A stretch of 64,000 nucleotides of DNA from Nonomuraea soli (GTDB lineage Bacteria; Actinomycetota; Actinomycetes; Streptosporangiales; Streptosporangiaceae), in NCBI RefSeq assembly GCF_013761175.1, contig NZ_JACDUR010000003.1:310001-374000 (forward strand), read 5' to 3'. Of this stretch, positions 16,198-23,681 are shown piece by piece. The position numbers were made by a program, and so were the translations under genes. Below the pieces are notes generated by a model that saw nothing but the letters and a program-made list of their open reading frames with translations, ran no database searches and had not been told where the DNA came from. The first letter of the stretch is position 1, and each line of letters begins with the position of its first letter.

Positions 16198-17565
16198 ATG
16201 AACACAAGGAAGCGGGTCGGCACCGCGCTGCTGTCCGGGCTGCTGGCGAGCTCCGCGCTCACCGCGTGCAGCAGTTCCGAGACGCCCGCCCCCGCCGCGG
16301 GCGGCAGCGAGCAGGTCACGCTCAACTACTGGCTGTGGGACGACAACCAGCTCGCCTCATATCAGGCCTGCGCCGACGCTTTCGCCGCCGCGAACCCGGG
16401 CATCACCGTCAAGATCACCCAGACGGCCTGGGCGCAGTACTGGCAGAACCTGACCACCCAGCTGGCCGCCGGCGAGGCGCCGGACGTGTGGACCAACCAG
16501 GTCTCGTACTACCCGCAGTTCGTCTCCAGCCAGCAGATCCTCGACATCCAGCCCTACGTCGACTCCGAGAAGGTCGATCTCACCCAGTACCAGGACGGCC
16601 TGGCCGACCTGTGGACCAAGGACGGCAAGCGCTACGGCCTGCCCAAGGACTGGGACACCGAGGCGGTGGTCTACAACAGCGACATGCTCGCCAAGGCAGG
16701 CGTCAAGCCCGAGGAACTGGCCGAGCTCACGTGGAACCCGCAGGACGGCGGCAGCTTCGAGCAGGTCATCGCCAAGCTCACCGTCGACGACAAGGGCCGC
16801 AACGGCCTCGACCCGGCCTTCGACAAGGACAACGTCAAGGTCTACGGCTACCAGCCCGAGTGGAACGACGGCTCCCAGGGCCAGAACGGCTGGGGCGAGC
16901 TGGCCGCCGCCAACGGCTGGACCTACCTCGACAAGAACCCATGGGGCACCCAGTACAAGTACGACGACCCCAAGCTGATCGAGACCATCGCCTGGTACAA
17001 GGCGCTGACCGACAAGGGGTTCGCGCCGCGCTTCGACAAGCAGTCGACGCTCGGCATCGACGCGGTGATGAACTCCGGCAAGGCCGCGCTGACGATCGCC
17101 GGCTCCTGGACCATCAACACCTACCTGGGTGAGGGCGCCGAGCAGAAGTTCGCGCTCGCCCCGCTGCCCGTCGGCCCGGTCGGCAGCCGCAAGAGCGCGA
17201 TCAACGGCCTGTCGGACGCGATCTGGGCGGGCACCAAGAACAAGGACGCCGCGTGGAAGTGGGTGAAGTACCTCGGATCGAGCGCCTGCCAGGACGTGGT
17301 GGGCGGGAATGCCGTGGTCTTCCCGGCGATCAAGACCGCGACCGAGAAGGCATTGGCCGCCCACAAGGCGAAGGGCCGCGACGTGCAGGTCTACGTCGAC
17401 TACACCAAGACCCCCGGCGGCACGTTCCTGCTGCCCATCACCGAACACGGCACGGAGATCAGCCAGATCGTGCAGGACTCCCTGCAGGCGGTCATCCTCG
17501 GCCAGATCGAGCCCGCTGAGGCCCTGCAGAAGGCCAACCAGCAGGTCAACGGCCTGTTCGGCTGA
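16198..17565 (+). CDS. Extracellular sugar-binding lipoprotein of the ABC importer
   Basis: A solute-binding protein of family 1 (CUT1), 455 residues. The signal peptide ends with the lipobox LTAC, so Cys24 would be lipidated and the protein held on the outer face of the membrane. The mature part has the usual features: QVTLNYWLWDDNQ first strand, ANPGITVKI, APDVWTNQV, and GKAALTIAGSWTINTY before the hinge-crossing helices. It delivers sugar to the permeases at 12871-14690. It is followed after 85 nt by the GH36 gene, which is probably in the same transcript. The ATG at 16198 is preceded by AGGAAGAGG. The exact sugar is not predictable from sequence; GH36 and GH4 neighbours favour an alpha-galactoside. 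Confidence 0.92.
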   Translation: MNTRKRVGTALLSGLLASSALTACSSSETPAPAAGGSEQVTLNYWLWDDNQLASYQACADAFAAANPGITVKITQTAWAQYWQNLTTQLAAGEAPDVWTNQVSYYPQFVSSQQILDIQPYVDSEKVDLTQYQDGLADLWTKDGKRYGLPKDWDTEAVVYNSDMLAKAGVKPEELAELTWNPQDGGSFEQVIAKLTVDDKGRNGLDPAFDKDNVKVYGYQPEWNDGSQGQNGWGELAAANGWTYLDKNPWGTQYKYDDPKLIETIAWYKALTDKGFAPRFDKQSTLGIDAVMNSGKAALTIAGSWTINTYLGEGAEQKFALAPLPVGPVGSRKSAINGLSDAIWAGTKNKDAAWKWVKYLGSSACQDVVGGNAVVFPAIKTATEKALAAHKAKGRDVQVYVDYTKTPGGTFLLPITEHGTEISQIVQDSLQAVILGQIEPAEALQKANQQVNGLFG

Positions 17566-17650
17566 TCGTTCCACTGTCTGCCCCGTCCGGCGGGATCCGC
17601 CAGGTGCGTTCCCGCCGTACGGTCACCGCCGCTCTGCTCGAAGGAGAACC

Positions 17651-19144
17651 ATGCCCCTGCTCGTCAACCTGGCCGGCCGTGACTTCGCGGTCGAGCTCGC
17701 CGGTTCCGAGCCCGTGATTCCCGTGACCGGCGGTGTCGTGCTGCCGCCGGGCCGGGTCGCGATCCTGCACGGCCTCGCCGACGCCCTGTTCTACCGCCAC
17801 GGCCAGAACTCCTGGAGCCCGTGCGGTTGGCGCAGGCTCAGCGAGCCCCCGCTGCGGATCGCCAACCCGGAGCGGCGCCTGACCGCGGACGACACCGGAT
17901 GGGACGACCCGTCCCGCCATCACTCCTCGGCCGTGGCGGCGCTGCAGGGCGCCGACGGCCGCGTACTGCTGCTGGGCTCTCTCGGACTGGGCACCCCCAG
18001 GCTCGCGGCCGACCACGACACCCTCGCCGGCTGGTGCGAGGAGGACGGCGCGTCCTGGTTCCTGGCCTACGGCTCCGAGGCCGAGGTCTTCGCCCGCTAC
18101 GCCGGCCTGCTGGCCGAACGGATCGGCGGCAGCGAGCGGCGGGCGGGCAACGTGTGGTGCACCTGGTACGCCTACTACGAGGGTGTCACCGAGCAGCTCC
18201 TGAACAAGGACATCGCCGGGCTGGCCGGCCTGCCGTACGACGTCGTCCAGGTCGACGACGGCTGGGAGCAGGCCGTCGGCGACTGGGAGCCCAATGACAA
18301 GTTCCCCTCCGGCATGCGTGCCCTGACCGAACGGATCAGCGCCGCGGGCATGGTCCCCGGGCTGTGGCTGGCGCCGTTCATCGTGCTGCCCACCTCGCGC
18401 ACGGCCCGCGAGCACCCCGAGTACCTGCTGCGTGACGCCGAGGGCCGGCCGGTCGTCGCGGGTCACAACTGGGGCACCTCCTACTGGGCCCTGGACCTCA
18501 CCCACCCCGGCGTCCAGGAACACCTCACCCGGCTGATCCATCGCGTCGTGCACGAGTGGGGCTTCACCTACCTCAAGATCGACTTCATCAACGCCGGTGC
18601 GATCCCCGGTGTCCGGCACTCGGGCACGCCTCGCGAGCAGGCCTACCGGGACGGGCTCGCGCTGATCAGGCGCGTCGCGGGCCCCGAGGTCTACCTGCTG
18701 GGCAGCGGTGGCCTGCTGCTTCCCTCGCTCGGACTGATCGACGGGTTGCGCAGCGGCCCCGACGTCGCGCCCCTCTGGACCAACTACGCCAGCGACGACC
18801 CCTCGGACGCCATGGCCTACAACGCGGTCGTGAACACGCTGCACCGGCTGTGGCAGTCGCCCCTGCTGCAGGTCGATCCCGACATCGTCTACTTCCGCAG
18901 CCGCCTCAACCTGCTCACCGACACCCAGAAGGACTGGCTGAAGGACCTGGCCTCCATCTGCGGGTTCAAGGCCGTCTCCGACCCGCCTTCCTGGCTCAGT
19001 CCCGACGAGCTCGGCCATCTGGCGGCCTACCTCGCGGAGCAGCCGGAGATCGTCCAGGAGGCGCGGTACAGGTTCGCCATCGACGGCCGTGTCGTCGATT
19101 TCACCGCCGCGCTGGACCCGGCACGGCAGTATCCGATCTCCTGA
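17651..19144 (+). CDS. GH36 alpha-galactosidase-like enzyme
   Basis: Glycoside hydrolase clan GH-D, family 36, 497 residues and cytoplasmic. An N-terminal beta-sandwich (about 1-160) precedes the TIM barrel with YDVVQVDDGWEQAVGDWEPN, nucleophile Asp311 in TYLKIDFINAG, and acid/base Asp371 in LRSGPDVAP. These match alpha-galactosidases, although other alpha-glycosides are possible within the clan. It is shorter than the 700-residue GH36 enzymes and closer to the compact actinobacterial and archaeal forms. ATG 17651 follows AAGGAG. It would trim alpha-linked sugars from oligosaccharides delivered by the adjacent importer, in parallel with the GH4 enzyme, which needs NAD+. Confidence 0.87.
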   Translation: MPLLVNLAGRDFAVELAGSEPVIPVTGGVVLPPGRVAILHGLADALFYRHGQNSWSPCGWRRLSEPPLRIANPERRLTADDTGWDDPSRHHSSAVAALQGADGRVLLLGSLGLGTPRLAADHDTLAGWCEEDGASWFLAYGSEAEVFARYAGLLAERIGGSERRAGNVWCTWYAYYEGVTEQLLNKDIAGLAGLPYDVVQVDDGWEQAVGDWEPNDKFPSGMRALTERISAAGMVPGLWLAPFIVLPTSRTAREHPEYLLRDAEGRPVVAGHNWGTSYWALDLTHPGVQEHLTRLIHRVVHEWGFTYLKIDFINAGAIPGVRHSGTPREQAYRDGLALIRRVAGPEVYLLGSGGLLLPSLGLIDGLRSGPDVAPLWTNYASDDPSDAMAYNAVVNTLHRLWQSPLLQVDPDIVYFRSRLNLLTDTQKDWLKDLASICGFKAVSDPPSWLSPDELGHLAAYLAEQPEIVQEARYRFAIDGRVVDFTAALDPARQYPIS

Positions 19145-19155
19145 GGAGCCGCTAG

Positions 19156-19180
19156 AATTTCGCTTCGCCGAAGCATAATT
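19156..19180. promoter_or_regulatory. Near-perfect 25-bp palindrome before the ROK gene
   Basis: The core GCTTCGCCGAAGC (19162-19174) is a perfect palindrome with a 1-base centre, extended by AATT on both outer sides with two mismatched positions between. It lies directly upstream of the GTG at 19192, overlapping a CATAAT that could be the -10. It is a good candidate for autoregulation by the ROK protein. Confidence 0.5.
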
Positions 19181-19191
19181 GGGGGTACGGG

Positions 19192-20343
19192 GTGGCCGAG
19201 GTGGCCGGGGCCGATGTCAGCAGGCTCCGCGAACTCAACTCGCTCAACATCGTCCGGGCGATGCGGGGTCAGCCGCCCGCCACCGTCACCGAGCTCGCCG
19301 GCCGGATCGGCCTGTCGCGGCCGGGGACCGACGTCGTGGTCCGCGGCCTCGTCACCGACGGCTGGGTCAAGGTCGTGGAACCCGACGGCAGCACGGTGGG
19401 CCGCCCGGCCCGCCGCTACCGCTTCAACGCCGGCGCCGGCCACGTGCTCGGCGTCGACGTCGGCGGCCACAAGATCCTCATCCTGCTCGCCGACCTCGAA
19501 GGCCAGGTCCTGCACAGCCATCGCCTGCCGGTCTCCCCTGACGCCGACCCTGACGCGCGGCTCCAGGCCGTCGACACCGCCATCACGCAGTGCCTGTCGG
19601 CCGCCGGCATGCGGCCCGACCAGATCTGGGCGGTGACCGTCGGCGTGACCGGCCCCGTCGACGCCACCGGCCGCACCACCCTGTTCACCCCGCTGCCCGG
19701 CTGGGGCACCGTCTCCCCCGCCGAGCACCTCGCCGCCCGGTTCAGCTGCCCGATCCTCGTCGAGAACGACTGCAAACTCGCCGCCGTCGCCGAGCGCTGG
19801 CAGGGCGCCGCCCAGGACGCCGACGACATCGTCTACCTTCTCGCGGGCATGCGCACCGGCGCCGGGCTCATCCTCGACGGCACCCTACGCCGCGGGTACG
19901 GCGGAGCGGCCGGCGAGATCGGCGCTCTCAAGGCGGTCAGGTGGGAGTCCGCGCCCTCGCACATCGAGAACTGTCCGGGGGTGCCCGGCGACATCCACCC
20001 CAACGACAAGGCCGCCTGGGTCTTCGAGCACGCCCGCTCGGGCGACCGCGACGCCCGGACCGCGCTGCGCCGTTACGTCAAGGACCTGGCCGTCGGCGCC
20101 GCCGCCCTCGTCCTGGCCCTCGACCCCCAGGTCGTCATCCTCGGCGGCGGCTACTCCCGCTCGGCCGACCTGCTCATCGATCCCCTGGAGCAGGAGCTGG
20201 GCCGCCTGTGCCTGCGGGTGCCCGAGATCAGGGCATCCCACCTGGGCGCCGACAGCGTCGCCCTCGGCGCGCTGCGTGTCGCCCTCGACCAGGTCGACGC
20301 GCAACTGTTCGCCAACGGCATGCCGGCGCCGCTCAATCCTTGA
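19192..20343 (+). CDS. ROK-family transcriptional regulator without the zinc motif
   Basis: A NagC/XylR-type repressor of 383 residues: N-terminal winged helix (about 10-75, NSLNIVRAMRGQPPATVTELAGRIGLSRPGTDVVV), then the ROK sugar-kinase fold with VLGVDVGGHKILI and ILVENDCKLAAVAERW. The usual ROK zinc motif CxCGxxGC is absent; the region reads GGAAGEIGALKAVRWESAPSHIENCPGVPGD, so metal-stabilised inducer binding is probably altered. GTG 19192 is chosen because it starts just upstream of the HTH; no strong Shine-Dalgarno site is seen. It lies 47 nt after the GH36 gene and probably controls the importer/GH36 transcript. A palindrome lies just before it. Confidence 0.85.
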   Translation: MAEVAGADVSRLRELNSLNIVRAMRGQPPATVTELAGRIGLSRPGTDVVVRGLVTDGWVKVVEPDGSTVGRPARRYRFNAGAGHVLGVDVGGHKILILLADLEGQVLHSHRLPVSPDADPDARLQAVDTAITQCLSAAGMRPDQIWAVTVGVTGPVDATGRTTLFTPLPGWGTVSPAEHLAARFSCPILVENDCKLAAVAERWQGAAQDADDIVYLLAGMRTGAGLILDGTLRRGYGGAAGEIGALKAVRWESAPSHIENCPGVPGDIHPNDKAAWVFEHARSGDRDARTALRRYVKDLAVGAAALVLALDPQVVILGGGYSRSADLLIDPLEQELGRLCLRVPEIRASHLGADSVALGALRVALDQVDAQLFANGMPAPLNP

Positions 20344-20350
20344 GGGGTAA

Positions 20351-20390
20351 ACGCGATATATCTTGACCTAGGCGCATAACGCGACATATC
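20351..20390 (+). promoter_or_regulatory. Direct-repeat operator-like promoter
   Basis: ACGCGATATATC (20351) and ACGCGACATATC (20379) are 11 of 12 identical and lie 28 bp apart. TTGACC (20363) with CATATC (20385) at 16-bp spacing could be the -35 and -10 hexamers, so the repeats would flank or cover the promoter of the membrane protein at 20431. The ATATATC-type half-sites resemble PadR or TetR operators in general form only. Confidence 0.4.
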
Positions 20391-20430
20391 GTCTCTCCTT
20401 AGCGATGCGTCTCGCCCCTGGAGGACGATC

Positions 20431-20814
20431 ATGAACGAGCTGGCGCCTGTCCTCTTCGTCGCCGCCCTCGCCGTGCTGTCGGTCCTCCAACTGGCGCTCG
20501 CGTTCGGCGCGCCATGGGGGAGCCTCGCGTGGGGCGGGCAGCACCGGGTTCTGCCGGGACCGCTGCGCATCGGCAGCGGCATCGCCGTGGTGCTCTATGT
20601 CGCGTTCGCGGGCGTGGTCCTCGACCGTGCAGGCTGGATCGACGTCGTGGCGGAGCCCGTCGCAGGCATCGGCACCTGGGCCGTGTTCGGATTCGCCGCA
20701 CTCAGCGTCATCCCCAACGCGGTGTCCCGGAGCAGGCCGGAGCGGTACGCCGGAACATCCGCCGCGCTCGTGCTCGCGGCCTCCAGCCTCGCCGTCGCAC
20801 TCAACGGTGCGTAG
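20431..20814 (+). CDS. Small four-helix membrane protein, function unknown
   Basis: A 127-residue integral membrane protein with four hydrophobic segments (about 5-25, 45-66, 75-96, 107-124). It has no signature I recognise beyond resemblance to small actinobacterial membrane proteins of unknown function. ATG 20431 has GGAGG upstream. It is monocistronic: the gene downstream is convergent, with its stop 7 nt away. Its promoter carries two direct repeats, so it may be tightly regulated. Confidence 0.65.
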   Translation: MNELAPVLFVAALAVLSVLQLALAFGAPWGSLAWGGQHRVLPGPLRIGSGIAVVLYVAFAGVVLDRAGWIDVVAEPVAGIGTWAVFGFAALSVIPNAVSRSRPERYAGTSAALVLAASSLAVALNGA

Positions 20815-20821
20815 ACCGCAC

Positions 20822-22273
20822 TCAGCCGACGACCCCGATGACGGCCCGGTGCGGGTCGAGCTCGGCGGGGAGCTCGGCCACGGGCGTGAGCGCGCCGGTG
20901 CGGGCGTCGAGGGAGAAGTAGCCGAAGGGGCGGTCCGCGCCCGTCGCCGCCAGGTGGACCAGGACTCGCCCGTCGTCGATCCAGCCGGCGATCCGCGCGC
21001 TCGTCCACGCGGGGATCATGTGCTGTGCCACGTCCCGCCTGGTAGCCGCATCCCTCACGGTGACCTCGCCTGAGCCCGCCCTGGCGAGGTGACGTCCGTC
21101 GGGTGAGTAGTCGGCGAACACGGCCTGCCGCGCGTCCACGCACGAGGGGAAGGTGGCGGAGCCCTCGCCGCAGTCGTAGTCGGCAGGTGTCGTCCGCCCG
21201 GTCTCCACGTCGGTAAGGTGCGCCGCCCGCGAGGCGTCGACGCGGACGACGACGTGAAGGCCGTCGGCGGAGAACGTGGCCGTCGAGGGCTGAGCCAGTT
21301 CACCGGCGGTGAGCACGGGGCTGATGTCGCGGGGCCCGCGACCGTCCAGGCCGGCCACCACCCAGCGGCGGCGGAGCGCGTCCAGGTACGCGACCTGCCG
21401 GCCGTCACGGCTGAGCGCAACGGAGGGCGTCCATGACAGGATCCCCTCGCTTCTGACCTGGACGGCCGCGTCGCCGATCACCGTGCCCGCGGCGCATTCG
21501 AGGCTGAGGCACGTCCGGGTGCCGAGGAGGGCGGCGTACGTCGGGTAGGTGTCGATCATGAGTCCCCAACCGGCGCACACGATGTCGCCCGGCTTCTCCG
21601 GCGGGTCGTCGGGCCCGCCGGGGCAGGCCAGGGGCGCGGCGTAGCGGATCGTGCCAGGCATCACCGGGGGTTTCCAGGCCGTCCACTCCTTGTACGGCAG
21701 GGCGAAGTCGACGCTGAAGCCGCCGGGGCCGTCCGTCTCCGTGTGCATCCAGCCGCGATCGACCTCGGTCAGCAGCTCCCCGCTCCTGGTGAAGGTGAAG
21801 CCGCCCGAGGCGACGACCGCCGGGTCCGGCCGGGTCAGGCCCAGGTAGCCCGCCACCACGGCGGCCAGCACGGTCAGAGCGAGGCCGGCCCTGATCAGCC
21901 TCCTGCCCACGACGGCACGGCGCACGGATCGCACGGTGGCGGTGAGGTCGAACTCCGGAGGATCACCCGCGGGCAGCGGCGGCGCCTCGTCGACCTCGCT
22001 CACCCGCAGGTCGTCGCGTGACACGTGGTCACGACCGTAGGCCACGGCCGCCACCCGCTCCCTCGCCACGCCGTCGGCCAGGGCCTTCCTGTACAGCGCC
22101 AGCCTGGCCATCGAGACGGGCGCGTGCTGGTGTAAGCGCCACCGGCTGCCGACGACGACGAGCGCGTGCCGTACCAGGCGAAGCGCCTGCTGCTCGTCGC
22201 CGGTGAGGAGGTAGGCCGCCTTCGCCAGGTCAGGCCCGGCGCGGAAGGCGAACGCCCCGAAGTCTCTCGCCAT
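20822..22273 (-). CDS. SigE-like region-2 remnant fused to membrane-anchored beta-propeller
   Basis: A 483-residue protein with an unusual build. Residues about 4-70 (DFGAFAFRAGPDLAKAAYLLTGDEQQALRLVRHALVVVGSRW) match the start of SigE-type ECF sigma factors, where region 2 normally begins, but no region 4 follows. A single transmembrane helix (about 128-147) leads to an exported domain with PD40/WD40-type blades (SWTPSVALSRDGRQVAYLD, STATFSADGLHVVVRVD, QAVFADYSPDGRHLARAG). Four Cys residues in the exported part could form disulfides. The likely role is an outside sensor whose sigma-like tail binds a cytoplasmic partner; this is inference. No Shine-Dalgarno site precedes ATG 22273; a TAATCT box lies 9 nt upstream. 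Confidence 0.7.
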   Translation of the reverse strand: MARDFGAFAFRAGPDLAKAAYLLTGDEQQALRLVRHALVVVGSRWRLHQHAPVSMARLALYRKALADGVARERVAAVAYGRDHVSRDDLRVSEVDEAPPLPAGDPPEFDLTATVRSVRRAVVGRRLIRAGLALTVLAAVVAGYLGLTRPDPAVVASGGFTFTRSGELLTEVDRGWMHTETDGPGGFSVDFALPYKEWTAWKPPVMPGTIRYAAPLACPGGPDDPPEKPGDIVCAGWGLMIDTYPTYAALLGTRTCLSLECAAGTVIGDAAVQVRSEGILSWTPSVALSRDGRQVAYLDALRRRWVVAGLDGRGPRDISPVLTAGELAQPSTATFSADGLHVVVRVDASRAAHLTDVETGRTTPADYDCGEGSATFPSCVDARQAVFADYSPDGRHLARAGSGEVTVRDAATRRDVAQHMIPAWTSARIAGWIDDGRVLVHLAATGADRPFGYFSLDARTGALTPVAELPAELDPHRAVIGVVG

Positions 22274-22323
22274 AGGGACGACAGATTAAGGAGTGCACGG
22301 TATGTCGCCGGTATGTCGGCGGC

Positions 22324-23502
22324 TCAGCGGCGGGCGCGCTCCAGGGCGTCCCAGAACCCGCGGCGGAGGGCGTGGCGCACCTCGTCGTGCAGCAGGAAGT
22401 CGATGGGCAGCGACGACCCCTGGAGCAGGCGCGCCTCCAGGTCGGAGGGCATGCGCGGCTTGCGTGCCAGCACCGCCTCCAGCCACAGCGCGGGCGCGTC
22501 GCGGGCGACGGACTCGCCGAAGTCGTGGCCTTCGCGGTGGGCGGCCTTGACCGCGTCGGCGAGCGTCGTCGCCGGTGCGTTGGCGGCGGCGGGCGGCGAG
22601 ATCGGGGCGGCCTGGGGCCCGGTGTAGGCGCCGTGCGCGCCCGGCTGGTAGGTGCCGGCGCTGGAGGGCGTGGCGAACTGCCCGGTGGAGACGCCCGGCG
22701 TCGGCTGCGGGGCCGACGGGGGCTCCGGCGTGTAGCTGGGGTAGGCGGGCAGCGCGGGCGGGGCGGCGTGCGAGCGCGGCGGGCTGGCCGGGGCGGGCGG
22801 CTGCACGGAGGGCAGCGGCTGGTTCTGCGTGGGCGCGTTGGCGATCTGCGCGGAGGAGGCGGGAGGCGGAGGCGGCGGCGCGACCTGCGGCAGCGGCGCG
22901 GACAGGGAGTGGGCGGCGGCCTGGCCGTTGCTCACGGGCTGGTGGCCGTTGGTGGGCTCGGGCACCCCGGTGACGAGGGAGACGTAGGGCCGCAGGTGCC
23001 CGCCGCCGATCTCGATGAGGTCGTCGCCCTCCTGGCGCAGCGAGCGCGAGACGGCCCAGCTGCCCTCGGCGGTGATGTGCACGACGGTCACGCGGATGCC
23101 CAGGTCCTGCGCGTCGCAGACGACCTGGGTCAGGTCTTCGTCGCCGCTGACCACGACGGCGTCGCAGATGGCGCTGTTGCGGGCCAGCGTCATCAGGTCG
23201 CGGTGGACCTGCGCGTCGACGCCCTCGCGGCGGCCTGGGCGGATGCGCGACAGGCGCAGCTTCAGGCCGGGGATGTCCGCCAGGGCGTCGTGCTCCGGGG
23301 TGCGACGGCCTTCGACGGTGGCCTCGTACCAGTAGCACCGGAGCAGGGGCAGCCCGGTGCGTTCGCGCGACAGGTTGGACAGCAGTTGCAGCAGTCCTGG
23401 ATAGTCCCAGGCGACGGCCTCGCGATGGCGGGTGCCGTGCACGGCCATCGCGCCGTCGGCCAGCAGATAGCCAGCGTCCACGAACAGCGCGCAGCGATCC
23501 AC
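22324..23502 (-). CDS. NYN-domain protein (predicted RNase) with Pro-rich linker
   Basis: A 392-residue cytoplasmic protein. The N-terminal NYN domain (about 1-160), a PIN-like nuclease fold, shows Asp9 in LFVDAGYLL and VVVSGDEDLTQVV with the acidic residues expected of the metal site; the family is linked to RNA processing or decay. A long Pro/Gln/Ala-rich linker (about 175-300) joins a C-terminal helical domain (about 305-392). Equivalent proteins are widely conserved in actinobacteria, generally without assigned targets. GTG 23502 follows AAAGGGGCGG. It is followed on the same strand, after 50 nt, by the propeller gene. Confidence 0.85.
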   Translation of the reverse strand: MDRCALFVDAGYLLADGAMAVHGTRHREAVAWDYPGLLQLLSNLSRERTGLPLLRCYWYEATVEGRRTPEHDALADIPGLKLRLSRIRPGRREGVDAQVHRDLMTLARNSAICDAVVVSGDEDLTQVVCDAQDLGIRVTVVHITAEGSWAVSRSLRQEGDDLIEIGGGHLRPYVSLVTGVPEPTNGHQPVSNGQAAAHSLSAPLPQVAPPPPPPASSAQIANAPTQNQPLPSVQPPAPASPPRSHAAPPALPAYPSYTPEPPSAPQPTPGVSTGQFATPSSAGTYQPGAHGAYTGPQAAPISPPAAANAPATTLADAVKAAHREGHDFGESVARDAPALWLEAVLARKPRMPSDLEARLLQGSSLPIDFLLHDEVRHALRRGFWDALERARR

Positions 23503-23681
23503 GCGAATCCGCCCCTTTCTTGGTGGCCCGACATATCTGGCTCTGCACCGTCAGAGCCGGACTCGGCGGCCCTTTATCAGGGTAATCAAGCAGGTGATCG
23601 CGCGAGGGCTAATCCGGGCGATTCACCTCTGACGACCATTCCCGGAGACCGTACCAGTTTGTCCGTATTTGGTCACGAGTG

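Noticed and set aside
17566..17650. Terminator between the sugar-binding protein and GH36 genes
   Set aside because: Only a weak GGCGG/CCGCC pairing without a clear stem; co-transcription is more likely.
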